Position numbers and translations under genes: made by a program. Of a stretch of DNA of 64,000 bases, positions 16,688 through 24,893 are shown in pieces. The stretch lies in assembly GCF_008386565.1 (NCBI RefSeq), contig NZ_VUKA01000004.1, positions 62,001 through 126,000 on the forward strand, given 5' to 3'. The DNA comes from Teichococcus oryzae (GTDB taxonomy: Bacteria > Pseudomonadota > Alphaproteobacteria > Acetobacterales > Acetobacteraceae). A model generated the notes under the pieces. The model was not told the DNA's origin. It did not search any database and was given only the letters and a program-made list of their open reading frames with translations. Each line of letters begins with the position of its first letter. Within the stretch, counting starts at the first letter, position 1.

Positions 16688-17569
16688 TCAGGCTCCGGGC
16701 GGCGGCCCGATCGGCTGGATGAGTTCCTCCGCTTCCCGCTTCAGCCGGAGGTAGGAGCGAAAGGAGAAGGGCAGCATGCAGCAATAGATCAGCCCCGCCG
16801 CGGCCAGCGCCGCCCAGGGCTCGCTGACCAGGAGCGCGGCATAGGCGCCGATCGACAGCAGCAGCGGCAGCACATATTCGCGCCGCACCTTGAAGTTCTT
16901 GAAGCTCCAGGTCGGCAGGGTGCTGACCAGGGCCAGCGCCACCCCAATCAGCAGCAGGCCGACAAACAGCGGGTGGCGCACCGCATCGGCCATCCCGTCC
17001 CAGCCCCAGCCCTGGAAGGCCAGGGACGCGAAGATCGGGAACATGCCGAGCACGGCGCCGGCCGGCGCCGGCACGCCGGTGAAGAAGCTTTGCGCGAAGG
17101 CGGGCTTCGGCGGCGGCCCGGGCAGCGGCACCGGCCCGGCATCGATGGATGCGTTGAAGCGCGCCAGGCGCAGCGCCATGCACACCGCGAACATCACGCA
17201 GGGCACGAAGCCCAGGCCGCGATAATCATGCATGGTCCAGAGATACAGGATCATCGCCGGGGCGACGCCGAAGGACAGGAAATCGGCCAGGCTGTCGAAC
17301 TCGGCGCCGAATCGGCTGGTGGCCTTCAGCAGCCGCGCCAACCGCCCGTCGAGCCCGTCAATCGCGCCCGCCAGGATGATCAGCCCCGCCGCCGGTTCCC
17401 ACCGCCCTTCCAGCGCGAAGCGCATCGCCATCAGCCCGGCGCAAAGGCCGAGCAGCGTCAGGATGTTCGGGATCAGCCTGTTGAAGGACTGCCCCTGGAA
17501 CCTGGGCCGCTGCCGGGCGCCAAACCGGAACCGGCTCCTGGAGCCGGAAGAACGGGAGGAAATGTTCAT
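16688..17569 (-). CDS. pssA: CDP-diacylglycerol-serine O-phosphatidyltransferase
   Basis: A 293-residue inner-membrane enzyme making phosphatidylserine from CDP-diacylglycerol and serine. The CDP-alcohol phosphotransferase signature lies at residues 71-96, with its Asp, Gly and Arg set intact (DGLDGRLAR ... GAEFDSLAD). About eight hydrophobic segments follow. The N-terminal 25 residues are Arg/Ser-rich. The ATG shares one base with the psd stop (TGATG), so translation is coupled and the two enzymes of the phosphatidylethanolamine route are made together. This is the membrane type II PssA of alphaproteobacteria and Bacillus. Confidence 0.94.
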   Translation of the reverse strand: MNISSRSSGSRSRFRFGARQRPRFQGQSFNRLIPNILTLLGLCAGLMAMRFALEGRWEPAAGLIILAGAIDGLDGRLARLLKATSRFGAEFDSLADFLSFGVAPAMILYLWTMHDYRGLGFVPCVMFAVCMALRLARFNASIDAGPVPLPGPPPKPAFAQSFFTGVPAPAGAVLGMFPIFASLAFQGWGWDGMADAVRHPLFVGLLLIGVALALVSTLPTWSFKNFKVRREYVLPLLLSIGAYAALLVSEPWAALAAAGLIYCCMLPFSFRSYLRLKREAEELIQPIGPPPGA

Positions 17570-18288
17570 CAGAGGGCGGAACCCATCTCGGCGCCCGAGG
17601 TTGCGTGGACCACGGCGGGGGGCGGCAGCTCGGCGATAACGGTTTCGCCGCCGATCATCAGCTGATGCTCCGCCACCAGCGGCTGCACGCCATGCGGCAG
17701 GTAAAGGTCGGTGCGGCTGCCGAAGCGGATGATGCCGAAGCGCTCGCCGGCGCCGATGCTGTCGCCTTCCCGCACGTCGCACAGGATGCGCCGCGCGATC
17801 AGCCCGGCGATCTGCACCACCGCGATGTCCTGGCCATTGGTCAGCTTCATCGCCAGGGCGTTGCGCTCATTGTCCTCGCTGGCCTTGTCCAGGCTGGCAT
17901 TGATGAACTTGCCGGGGCGGTAGGCGATGCGGGTGATGGTGCCGTCGGCCGGGGCGCGGTTCACGTGAACATCGGCCACCGAAAGAAAGATCGCGACGCG
18001 CCAGCGCGGCTCGGCGCCGAGACCCAGCTCGGATGGCGGCACCGCCGGGGCGACGCTGACCACCCGCCCATCGGCCGGCGCCACGATCACCGGCCGCGTC
18101 GGCGTGACGCGCTCCGGATCGCGGAAGAAATACAGGCAGAAGGCGGTGAAGGCGGCACCCAGCCAGAACAGCCAGGGACCGAGGATCAGCCCGCCGATCA
18201 CGGCAACCGCCGCGCCGCCGATGATAAAGGGCTTGCCGGCCGGATGCGGCGGGGCAAGCACCAGCTTGAGGCTTTGAATGAGCGCCAT
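17569..18288 (-). CDS. psd: Phosphatidylserine decarboxylase proenzyme
   Basis: A 239-residue proenzyme of the short (archaeal/alphaproteobacterial) type. Two hydrophobic segments (about residues 20-55) anchor it in the inner membrane. The self-cleavage site is RFGSRTD, with Ser191 expected to become the pyruvoyl group; [10 protein letters not shown] carries the conserved His. It converts phosphatidylserine to phosphatidylethanolamine, directly following PssA in the pathway. ATG 18288 (MALIQS) is preferred; an ATG at 18327 lacks support. It precedes pssA in the transcript. Confidence 0.94.
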   Translation of the reverse strand: MALIQSLKLVLAPPHPAGKPFIIGGAAVAVIGGLILGPWLFWLGAAFTAFCLYFFRDPERVTPTRPVIVAPADGRVVSVAPAVPPSELGLGAEPRWRVAIFLSVADVHVNRAPADGTITRIAYRPGKFINASLDKASEDNERNALAMKLTNGQDIAVVQIAGLIARRILCDVREGDSIGAGERFGIIRFGSRTDLYLPHGVQPLVAEHQLMIGGETVIAELPPPAVVHATSGAEMGSAL

Positions 18289-18345
18289 GATGTTTCTGGT
18301 TATGGTCTGTCGCGCTGCCGCAAACAACCCAGGGCCTGATCCTGT

Positions 18346-19323
18346 TCAGCGGGGCGGCAAGGCCAGGATCTGGCCGGGATAGATGCGTCCCGGGTCCCGG
18401 ATCTGGCTGCGGTTGGCACGGTAGATGATCGTGTAGCGGGTGCCGCGCCCATAATTGGCGCGGGCAATGCGCCACAGGCTGTTGCCCGGCCGCACCAGCA
18501 CCTCGCCGGGGCGGATCGGGCCGCCATTGGCTTCGCGCATGAAGGGCAGCTCGCGCCGCGCCGCCACGCCGCCGCCGGCCGAAAGCTGGTCCAGCCGCAG
18601 CATGTGCTGGCCGGGCTTCGGCCCGGGCGGCGCCGGCTGCAGGCCCCAGCGCCCTTCGGAGTCGGCTGTGACGTCGCCGGCATGCGCCTGGTCGACGTAA
18701 AGGCGCACCGTGCTGCCAGGCGGCGCGGTGCCGGCGAAGCGCAGCGCGCCTTCCTCATCATATTCCACCACTTCGAGGCCGAGGCGCGCGGCCCGCCCCG
18801 CCTCGCTGCCCTGCATCAGGCGGGAAGGCGCGCCCTGCCCCGGCAGCAGCAAGGCGAGGGGCTGCGCCGGCGGCTCCGCCGCGGCGGCCGGGCCAGCGGC
18901 GGTTCCAGGGCGTTCTGGCACCACCACCACAACCGCCTCCCCTCCCGGCTGCGGCGTGCCGGCGGCGGAGCGGGCGGACAATGACAGGGCGTGGGTGCCC
19001 GGCGGCAGCGGCTCGGGCGGCAGGATGACCCATTCGCCCCGCGCATCGGCCCGCACCCGCCCCAGCTCGCGCTCCCCCGCGCGCAGCGTCACCTCGTCGC
19101 CTGGCGCGGCGCGGCCTGCCACCACGGCATCGCCGCTCTGGCCGACCCGCGTGACGTCAAAGGAAGGTGCGGTGGGTGAAGGCATCGCCGGCGCGGCGGC
19201 CGGCCGGGCCGCCGGGGCGGGCAGCGGCGCCGGAGCGCGCTCGGGCCAGGCCAGCCAGCCGGCCGCGGCGCCCGACCCGGCCAGCAGCACCCCGAGCATC
19301 CACAACCGCGTCGTTGCCATCAT
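18346..19323 (-). CDS. Ig-like/LysM peptidoglycan-binding protein
   Basis: A 325-residue protein with an N-terminal membrane anchor (LWMLGVLLAGSGAAAGWLAW), a Pro/Ala-rich linker (about residues 28-55), two beta-rich segments with repeated phrases of the type GEWVILPPEPLPPGTHALSL and GRWGLQPAPPGPKPGQHMLR, and a C-terminal LysM domain (about 275-322; VRPGNSLWRIARANYG ... RIYPGQILALP). LysM binds peptidoglycan glycan chains, so the protein likely tethers to murein in the periplasm. The start is ATGATG (19323/19320) without a strong ribosome site. It lies upstream of psd-pssA with a 57-bp gap. Confidence 0.82.
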   Translation of the reverse strand: MMATTRLWMLGVLLAGSGAAAGWLAWPERAPAPLPAPAARPAAAPAMPSPTAPSFDVTRVGQSGDAVVAGRAAPGDEVTLRAGERELGRVRADARGEWVILPPEPLPPGTHALSLSARSAAGTPQPGGEAVVVVVPERPGTAAGPAAAAEPPAQPLALLLPGQGAPSRLMQGSEAGRAARLGLEVVEYDEEGALRFAGTAPPGSTVRLYVDQAHAGDVTADSEGRWGLQPAPPGPKPGQHMLRLDQLSAGGGVAARRELPFMREANGGPIRPGEVLVRPGNSLWRIARANYGRGTRYTIIYRANRSQIRDPGRIYPGQILALPPR

Positions 19324-19470
19324 GGAACCGTTCAGTAGACCCTGGGGTCCGGGCACGGCAAGCCTTCCTCTCGGCCCCCGGGGCGTTCCTGGCCGGACAT
19401 TCGCCGCCGGGTCTTGCGGCATGGCGCGGCACGACGTCTCATCGGCGGGCGCCGCAGACCGGGGAAGGCC

Positions 19471-20145
19471 ATGCCAGACAACGACGCCACCATCCGCATC
19501 AAGGTCTGGGACCCCTGGATCCGCATCGTCCACTGGGTGCTGGTGGGGCTGCTCGGCGGGCTGTGGTGGAGCGCCGAAACCGGCCGGATGGACCTGCACA
19601 TGACGCTGGGCCATTGCGTGCTGGCGCTGCTGCTGTTCCGGCTGGCCTGGGGCTTCATCGGCTCGGAAACGGCGAGGTTCCGCGCTTTCCTGCGCTCCCC
19701 CCTCGCCGCCATCGGCCATTTGCGGCACCTGTTCCACCGCGCCCCGGACACCGAGATCGGCCACAACGCCGCCGGCGGCTGGATGGTGCTGCTGCTGCTT
19801 CTGGTGCTGCTGACCCAGGCGGGCACCGGGCTGTTCGCGGACGACCTGATCTTCACGCGCGGGCCGCTTGCCGCCCATGTGCCCGGCGCCGTCAGCGACT
19901 GGGCGACCTTTATCCATATCCGCAACTTCAACCTGATCCTGGTTCTGGCAGCGCTGCATGTGCTGGCGGTGCTGCTTTACGCGCTTGGGCGCGGGCAGGA
20001 TCTGGTGCGGCCGATGGTGACAGGGGTGAAGCGGCTGCCGGCCAGGCTGGCCGGCCATGCCCCGCGCCTCGGGTCGCCGCTGCTGGCGGTGCTGCTGCTG
20101 GCCATGGCCGGCGCCGCCGCCTGGGGGATCTCCCGCCTCGGCTGA
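19471..20145 (+). CDS. Cytochrome b561-family protein
   Basis: A 224-residue di-heme membrane protein with four main helices. The N-terminal VWDPWIRIVHWVLVGLLGGL and the LGHCVLALLLFRLAWGFIGS segment supply the conserved His residues; IHIRNFNLILVLAALHVLAV supplies the last heme His. This is the bacterial cytochrome b561/Ni-Fe hydrogenase b-subunit type that passes electrons between quinol and periplasmic partners. GGGGAAGG lies directly before ATG 19471. It is convergent with a periplasmic c-type cytochrome, a possible electron partner, although the two are not in one operon. Confidence 0.88.
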   Translation: MPDNDATIRIKVWDPWIRIVHWVLVGLLGGLWWSAETGRMDLHMTLGHCVLALLLFRLAWGFIGSETARFRAFLRSPLAAIGHLRHLFHRAPDTEIGHNAAGGWMVLLLLLVLLTQAGTGLFADDLIFTRGPLAAHVPGAVSDWATFIHIRNFNLILVLAALHVLAVLLYALGRGQDLVRPMVTGVKRLPARLAGHAPRLGSPLLAVLLLAMAGAAAWGISRLG

Positions 20146-20160
20146 GGCGGGAGCAACCGT

Positions 20161-20622
20161 TCAGCGGGCGCGATAGGTGCGGTGGCAGGCGCCGCAGCTT
20201 CCGGCCAGCTCCCGGAAAGCGCTGTCCGAGGCGGAAGCATCCCCCGCCGCCGCCGCCGTGGCGAGCCGCCCGGCGAAGCCGGCGGTGCGGGCCGCGCCCG
20301 TCTCGAACCCGGCCCGCTCCGACCAGACCACCGGCAACGCCTTGGTGTCGCCCTTGTCGCTGCCGGGCGGGAACAGCGCCGGCAGGGTCCTGAAGAAGCT
20401 TTCCATCTCCCGCGCGCGGCTGGCGACGTCGGACAGGTCGCCCGTGTTGTCCAGCGCCTCCTTGATGGCGCGGCCATGGGCGCCCATGCGCTTCAGGCCG
20501 GCCTGCCGCTCGGCAACCGGGTCCGCGCCCTGCGCCAGCACGGGGCCCGGCTGAAGGGGCAGCATCGTGGCGATGGCCAGCCCGGCCGCGCCAAGGATCA
20601 AGGGGAAACGCGACAAGGGCAT
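20161..20622 (-). CDS. Class II c-type cytochrome (cytochrome c' family)
   Basis: A 153-residue periplasmic cytochrome. A signal peptide ends near VLAQG. The rest is mostly helical, with the single heme motif CGACH about ten residues from the C-terminus (SCGACHRTYRAR), the layout of four-helix-bundle cytochrome c' and c556. The N-terminal AERQAGLKRMGAHGRAIKEA provides the Arg/Met region typical of the family. The ATG at 20622 has AAAGGA about nine bases upstream. It may accept electrons from the adjacent cytochrome b561 or bind NO; neither is shown here. Confidence 0.85.
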   Translation of the reverse strand: MPLSRFPLILGAAGLAIATMLPLQPGPVLAQGADPVAERQAGLKRMGAHGRAIKEALDNTGDLSDVASRAREMESFFRTLPALFPPGSDKGDTKALPVVWSERAGFETGAARTAGFAGRLATAAAAGDASASDSAFRELAGSCGACHRTYRAR

Positions 20623-20750
20623 GCGGGGTCCTTTCTGCGACGAATCGGCCGTTGCGTGGCGGCAGGCCACGCTTGCGCTCGGGGCAGGCCATAGTGGAAG
20701 CGCGAAACCTGCTTTCGAGGCAAGCCCCGCAAACGCTTCAACACGCCCTC

Positions 20751-20779
20751 TTGCCGAGCCTCGCCGGGGCGGCTATACG
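20751..20779 (+). promoter_or_regulatory. Sigma-70-type promoter for tRNA-Pro
   Basis: A -35 element TTGCCG (20751-20756) and a -10 element TATACG (20774-20779) are separated by exactly 17 bp. The tRNA starts 36 bp beyond the -10 end, giving a plausible short 5' leader. Confidence 0.6.
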
Positions 20780-20815
20780 CCGCGCCGCACCCGATGCGAC
20801 GCCCGGCCGGAATGA

Positions 20816-20892
20816 CGGAGCGTAGCTCAGCCTGGTAGAGCACTGTGTTCGGGACGCAGGGGCCGGAGGTTCGAATCCTCTCGCTCCGACCA
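20816..20892 (+). tRNA. tRNA-Pro (anticodon CGG)
   Basis: A 77-base cloverleaf. The acceptor stem CGGAGCG (20816-20822) pairs with CGCTCCG (20882-20888), followed by A and an encoded CCA. The D arm, an anticodon arm with loop TTCGGGA (anticodon CGG at 20850-20852, reading CCG codons), and a T arm with TTCGAAT are all present. CCG is a very frequent proline codon in this genome, so demand should be high. Confidence 0.95.
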
Positions 20893-20907
20893 ATATCCGG
20901 CCGGGCA

Positions 20908-20953
20908 CAAGCCCGCCTGTTTCGGCTCCTAGAGCCGCGAACAGGCGGGCTTG
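20908..20953 (+). terminator. Long stem-loop downstream of tRNA-Pro
   Basis: CAAGCCCGCCTGTT (20908-20921) pairs perfectly with the copy at 20940-20953, and an inner CGGCTC/GAGCCG stem extends it around a CTA loop. It begins 15 bases after the tRNA CCA end. The T content after it is weak (GCTTT), but position and stability suggest a terminator or processing barrier for the tRNA transcript. Confidence 0.6.
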
Positions 20954-21090
20954 CCGCTTTCAGGGCCAGGACGCTTCCCTCCCTTCTCCCCACCGGCTCC
21001 GCGCAAGGTTCCATCGGCGCTAGCATGCGTTTTGCATGGGCAATGACCGACACCGCCGGCCAGTGCCCGCGGTGGGGGAACCCTGATGCG

Positions 21091-21852
21091 ATGACAAACA
21101 TCCTGAAGCCGTGCGCCATGCTGGTCCTGGTGGCGGTTCTGGCCTGCGCCGCGGCGCCGCGCCCGTCGGGGGCGCAGACCGCCTTCGAGGGAACCGGGCT
21201 GACCCTGACGGCGACACCCGCCCTGGCCTCGGACTACCTGTTCCGCGGCATCTCACAGACCCGCAACCGGCCGGCCATCCAGCTTCTGCTGGATCTGCAG
21301 CATGACAGCGGATTCTATGTCGGCGCCTTCGGCACCAATGTCGCCTTCCCCGGCAGCAATGCGCGGCAGGAAGTCGATTTCCTGGCCGGCTACCGCTTCA
21401 GCACCGGCAATGCGACGCTGGATCTGGGCGGCGTGTATTACAGCTATCCCGGCTATGACGCGCCCAGCGGCAGCTTCGACTACAACTACTTCGAGGTGGT
21501 GGCGAAGGCCGCCTATACGCTGGACCCGGTGAAGTTCCTCGGCACGGTCGCGTGGTCGCCGGATTTCTATTTCGAGAGCGGCGCCGCCACCTATCTGGAA
21601 GCGGGGGCGGATGTGGCATTGCCGCTCGGCTTCACCGGGAGCGGCCGCTACGGCTACCAGTTCATCGACCGCAATGGCCGCTATGGCGCGCCGGACTACG
21701 CCAACTGGTCGCTGACGCTATCCCGCGAGCTGTATGCCGGCTTCACCCTGGGCGTCGGCTACTACGACACCGACCTTTCGAAAGGCGAATGCTTCGCCGG
21801 CACCAAGCTTTGCGGCGCCCGTGCCCTGGTGATGCTCAGCCGCGTGTTCTGA
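21091..21852 (+). CDS. TorF-family putative outer-membrane porin
   Basis: A 253-residue exported beta-barrel protein. The signal peptide ends near PSGAQT. The mature start, LTLTATPALASDYLFRGISQ, is the hallmark of the TorF (TIGR02001) family, and alternating hydrophobic strands continue to a C-terminal aromatic residue (MLSRVF), the outer-membrane insertion signal. A single Cys pair (CFAGTKLC) lies near the end. GGTGGGGGA precedes ATG 21091. The gene stands alone; its end overlaps a convergent DUF2842 gene by 17 bp. Transported solute unknown. Confidence 0.85.
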   Translation: MTNILKPCAMLVLVAVLACAAAPRPSGAQTAFEGTGLTLTATPALASDYLFRGISQTRNRPAIQLLLDLQHDSGFYVGAFGTNVAFPGSNARQEVDFLAGYRFSTGNATLDLGGVYYSYPGYDAPSGSFDYNYFEVVAKAAYTLDPVKFLGTVAWSPDFYFESGAATYLEAGADVALPLGFTGSGRYGYQFIDRNGRYGAPDYANWSLTLSRELYAGFTLGVGYYDTDLSKGECFAGTKLCGARALVMLSRVF

Positions 21853-22117
21853 CGGCGCGGTCCTTCGCCCCGCGGCGGGGCGGCGTCACCCGCGCCGCCC
21901 AGTAGATCAGCCGCAGCACGGGGAACACCCACAGGAAGCCGGCCAGCACGTAGAATGGCACCTGCAACGCCCAATGCCAAAGCTGGACGTAATCCCCGGC
22001 CCACAACACCGCGAACAGGTAGATCAGCATGCCGGACAGCCCGGCCACGCAGGCGAACAGAATGCGCAATGACAAGCTTCCCCGTGACTGGCCCCCTGAT
22101 GGCAGTTGGGCCGCCAT
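21836..22117 (-). CDS. DUF2842 small membrane protein
   Basis: About 93 residues with two transmembrane helices: [20 protein letters not shown] and a second around [20 protein letters not shown]. The spacing and the conserved Trp/Tyr between them match DUF2842, a small alphaproteobacterial family of unknown function. The start ATG at 22117 (MAAQLPSG) is the best of several; translation could begin later. Its last 17 bp overlap the end of the convergent porin gene, so the two 3' ends could form antisense RNA. Confidence 0.65.
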   Translation of the reverse strand: MAAQLPSGGQSRGSLSLRILFACVAGLSGMLIYLFAVLWAGDYVQLWHWALQVPFYVLAGFLWVFPVLRLIYWAARVTPPRRGAKDRAVRTRG

Positions 22118-22279
22118 CCGCCAAGCCCCCCGCGCCTTCCGCCCGCCCGCCCGGACCGCGCTTTCCGGCCGGAGATTTCCCCCGCTCAGTGTTTGCAGCG
22201 GCGGGTCCGGGCGCCTAGTCTCCGGCCGCTGCCCCTCAGGGGCCATGATCCCGCCTGCTGTCCGACCCGAAAGAACCCG

Positions 22280-22828
22280 ATGCCCGAGCAAGGTCTGCCC
22301 CCTGCCGCCGAATTCGACCTGAAGGCGCATATCCGCGGCATTCCTGATTTTCCGAAGCCCGGCATCCTGTTCTACGACATTTCCACCCTGTTGCGGAACG
22401 GGCCGGCCTGGAAGGCGGCGATGAGCCGGATGGCCGGCAAGATCCGCCCCTATCGTCCCACCATGCTGGCCGGGATCGAGAGCCGTGGCTTCCTGCTGGC
22501 GGCGCCGCTGGCGCTGGAGCTGGGGCTCGGCTTCGTCATGCTGCGCAAGCCGCGCAAGCTGCCGGGCGAGACGATCGGCTATGACTATGAGCTGGAATAC
22601 GGCACCGACCGCCTGGAGATGCAGGCCGATGCGGTGACCGCGGCCGATCGCGTCGTGGTGCTGGACGACCTGCTGGCCACCGGCGGCACCATGGCCGCGT
22701 CCATCCAGCTGCTGCGCAAGGCGGGCGCCACCGTGCCGGCGGCCGGCGCCATGGTGGAGCTGACCTTCCTGAACGGCCGCCAGCGCCTGGACGTGCCGGT
22801 CGAGACCCTGGTGGCCTATGACAGCTGA
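22280..22828 (+). CDS. apt: Adenine phosphoribosyltransferase
   Basis: A 182-residue cytoplasmic salvage enzyme making AMP from adenine and PRPP. The N-terminal [18 protein letters not shown] is characteristic, [15 protein letters not shown] lies at the adenine-binding region, and the PRPP loop [13 protein letters not shown] is intact. Length and motif order are standard. ATG 22280 follows GAAAGAAC, a weak ribosome site. An exported protein of unknown function follows after 27 bp. Confidence 0.95.
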   Translation: MPEQGLPPAAEFDLKAHIRGIPDFPKPGILFYDISTLLRNGPAWKAAMSRMAGKIRPYRPTMLAGIESRGFLLAAPLALELGLGFVMLRKPRKLPGETIGYDYELEYGTDRLEMQADAVTAADRVVVLDDLLATGGTMAASIQLLRKAGATVPAAGAMVELTFLNGRQRLDVPVETLVAYDS

Positions 22829-22855
22829 GCGCCCCGCGCCATCTGCGGGAGCGGC

Positions 22856-23863
22856 ATGCTAGGGCCGCACCGGCGCGGCCTGCTGCAACTGGGTGCCGTC
22901 CTGGCGCTCACGGCCAGCCGCGCCAGGGGGGCACAGCCGCCCCCCGCCGCGACACCCCGGCCGGCGGTGCCGGACAGCGCCATCCTGCTGATGCCGGGGC
23001 CGGAAGGCAGCCCCGCCGCGCGCTGGGCCGAGACCCTGGCCGCTGGCCTGCTGCGCGGCCTGCCGCATGCCGTCTCGCTCCGCGCCACGGCGCTGGGCGG
23101 TCCCGATGGCATCACCGCCGCCAACCGCTTCGCCACCCTGGAAGCCGGCAATGGCCGCACGCTGCTGGTGTTGCCGGGCGTGGCGGCGCATCTGCGGCTG
23201 GTTGGCGAAAGCCGGGCGCAGTTCACGCCGGATGGCTGGCTGCCGATCTGCGTTTCCTGGCAGGGCGCCGTGCTGGCCGGCAAGGGTTCCTGGCCGCGCC
23301 CGCGGACAGCGATGCTGCGCCTGGCGCTGCCGGCCCCCGAGGCACCGGAAACCGCCGCCCTGCTGGCGCTGGACCTGATGGGGGTCGAGGCGCAGCCGGT
23401 TTTCGCCACCGCCCTCCAGCCCCCCGAGGATCTGGTGGCGCGCGGCCATGCCGATGCCCTGGTGATCGGTGCCCCCGCCCCGCTGCGCGTCGCCGATGCG
23501 CTGGGCCTGTCTCCCTGGCTGGAACTGGAAACGCCCGGACGGCGCGACCATCCGCAATTGCCCTCCACCGCCGCCGTGCCCGGCGCGGCCGCGAGGCTGG
23601 AGGCGATGCAGGCCGGCTTCGCCGCGCTGCGGCTGCGCGCCGCGCTGATGCTGCCTGAACTCACCCCGGCCGACACCGTCGCCGCCTGGCGGCACGCGGC
23701 GCTGCGCTGGCAGGAGGAGGAGGCGCGCCAATCCACCGAACCCGCGGCCGCCCTGGTGGGAGCCGAGGCCCGCGCCACCATCGCCCCCCTGTTCCCGCCG
23801 CCGCCGGCGATGCTGGCCTACCGCGAATGGCTGTTGCGGCGGCTGTCCTGGCAGCCGGCCTGA
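22856..23863 (+). CDS. Exported protein of unknown function (periplasmic-receptor-like)
   Basis: A 335-residue protein with a probable signal peptide (HRRGLLQLGAVLALTASRAR, cleaved near RGAQPP). The mature part has alternating hydrophobic strands and Ala/Leu-rich helices, with phrases such as ILLMPGPEGSPAARWAETLA and NRFATLEAGNGRTLLVLPGV that loosely recall tripartite-tricarboxylate (Bug) or TRAP receptors: an N-terminal strand, a loop, then a helix packed with Ala. I cannot assign a family with confidence. The gene follows apt closely on the same strand, but no transporter membrane subunit is nearby. It could be a degenerate solute-binding protein. Confidence 0.6.
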   Translation: MLGPHRRGLLQLGAVLALTASRARGAQPPPAATPRPAVPDSAILLMPGPEGSPAARWAETLAAGLLRGLPHAVSLRATALGGPDGITAANRFATLEAGNGRTLLVLPGVAAHLRLVGESRAQFTPDGWLPICVSWQGAVLAGKGSWPRPRTAMLRLALPAPEAPETAALLALDLMGVEAQPVFATALQPPEDLVARGHADALVIGAPAPLRVADALGLSPWLELETPGRRDHPQLPSTAAVPGAAARLEAMQAGFAALRLRAALMLPELTPADTVAAWRHAALRWQEEEARQSTEPAAALVGAEARATIAPLFPPPPAMLAYREWLLRRLSWQPA

Positions 23864-23878
23864 CGACCCTTCCGGCTT

Positions 23879-24202
23879 TCAGTGCAGGGTGGCCAGCCCG
23901 CGCAGCATCTGCCCGTTCACGGTGATCAGGAAGTCGAGGTCCGGCACCGGCCGGTCGATTTCGCGCAACACGCTGCGGGCGAGCCGCGTCAGCTCGCGGC
24001 GCAGGGGCGCGGGCAATCCGGATGCCGGACCGGCGCTGGCCAGCAGCACGGCATCCCACAGAAGCCCTGTGGCCAGGATCGCCTCGGCCCGCATCCTCCC
24101 GCTGCCCGCGCGCGCATTTTCCAGCAGCGCCAAGGCGTGGCGGAACGCCGCGGCCTCGGCCGCGCGGATGGCCGGGGCCGCCCGCGCCGGCGCGGCGGTC
24201 AA
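23879..24202 (-). CDS. flaF: Flagellar biosynthesis regulator FlaF
   Basis: A 107-residue cytoplasmic protein of the FlaF family, a positive regulator of flagellin synthesis in alphaproteobacteria such as Caulobacter. Family features are the N-terminal helix ending in an Ala/Arg-rich stretch, ILATGLLWDAVLLA in place of the usual LWTILV helix, LARSVLREID, and the end LITVNGQMLRGL. The start is TTG at 24202, overlapping the flbT stop (TTGA), so it is coupled to flbT. No flagellin gene is present in the window, which is unusual because they usually adjoin. Confidence 0.85.
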   Translation of the reverse strand: MTAAPARAAPAIRAAEAAAFRHALALLENARAGSGRMRAEAILATGLLWDAVLLASAGPASGLPAPLRRELTRLARSVLREIDRPVPDLDFLITVNGQMLRGLATLH

Positions 24203-24633
24203 CCCCCTGCCTCCGCTTCCCCCTCCGCTTCCGGTGGAGCGGCGGCGCCAAGCACCGCCTCCTCATGCTGCATCAGCCGGCGGGCCAGCTTCAGCGCCTG
24301 GTAGCATTCGTCGCGCTCGGCCGCGATGATGGCCGCATCCAGCCATTCCTGGACCTGTGCGGAGCTGGTCGCGCCACGAAAGGCCGCAGCCAGCTGGCGG
24401 GCGATGTCGAGGCCGCGCTCCCGCTCCTCCTCAGTGCCGATATAGGCGGTCTGCAGCGCGAAATAGAGGCGGCGGGCCGGGGTGGTGGCGGCGGCCGCCT
24501 GCATGATCTGCTTGCCGAACAGGAAGCGGGCGTGGCTGGTCAGTTCCACGCGGGCGCGGTTGCGGAAGCGGAGTGGCGCACCGTTGACGACCAGCAGGTC
24601 GCCCTGGCGAAGCTCAAGCACGAGCGTGGACAT
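24199..24633 (-). CDS. flbT: Flagellin translation regulator FlbT
   Basis: A 144-residue RNA-binding regulator that in Caulobacter destabilises flagellin mRNA until the hook is finished. The sequence LELRQGDLLVVNGAPLRFRN, followed by FLFGKQIM and RLYFALQTAYIG, is diagnostic; the end is a Glu/Ala/Gly tail. The ATG at 24633 follows weak ribosome signals. It lies upstream of flaF with a 4-base overlap. A 14-bp inverted repeat (24747-24760) in the 5' gap may mark an operator. Confidence 0.88.
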   Translation of the reverse strand: MSTLVLELRQGDLLVVNGAPLRFRNRARVELTSHARFLFGKQIMQAAAATTPARRLYFALQTAYIGTEEERERGLDIARQLAAAFRGATSSAQVQEWLDAAIIAAERDECYQALKLARRLMQHEEAVLGAAAPPEAEGEAEAGG

Positions 24634-24746
24634 GGTCTGGCGCTCTCGGGACGAGACGGCGGTTCTGCCGGTCGGTTGGGGCAAAGGGTGGCGGGGCGGC
24701 GATGCGGGGGCACCGGCGCCGCGTGGCAAGGTTCAGCCGCTCAGTT

Positions 24747-24760
24747 CATGTCCTGACATG
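24747..24760. promoter_or_regulatory. Inverted repeat upstream of flbT
   Basis: CATGTC-CT-GACATG is a perfect inverted repeat with 6-bp arms in the 260-bp gap between flbT and the TPR-methyltransferase gene. It lies about 115 bases upstream of flbT. The rest of the gap shows no gene that I can support. Confidence 0.3.
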
Positions 24761-24893
24761 CTCCCGCGCATCCTGGCCGCAGCGCCGGGGCAGCCTCCCC
24801 CCGGCGGGGAAGCGGTGCATCCGGGCTGCGCCACGACGGCGCGGAAGGCAATCTGCGGCGGCAATCCCTAATGATTGCTCAACCGGGCGTGGC

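Noticed and set aside
16650-17183. Open frame beginning MHGAAPGALQ opposite or within pssA.
   Set aside because: It is another frame of pssA with no domain; the annotated frame has the full CDP-alcohol phosphotransferase signature.
20816-20953. tRNA-Pro 3' end as an integration (att) site.
   Set aside because: No integrase and no direct repeat of the tRNA 3' end elsewhere in the window.
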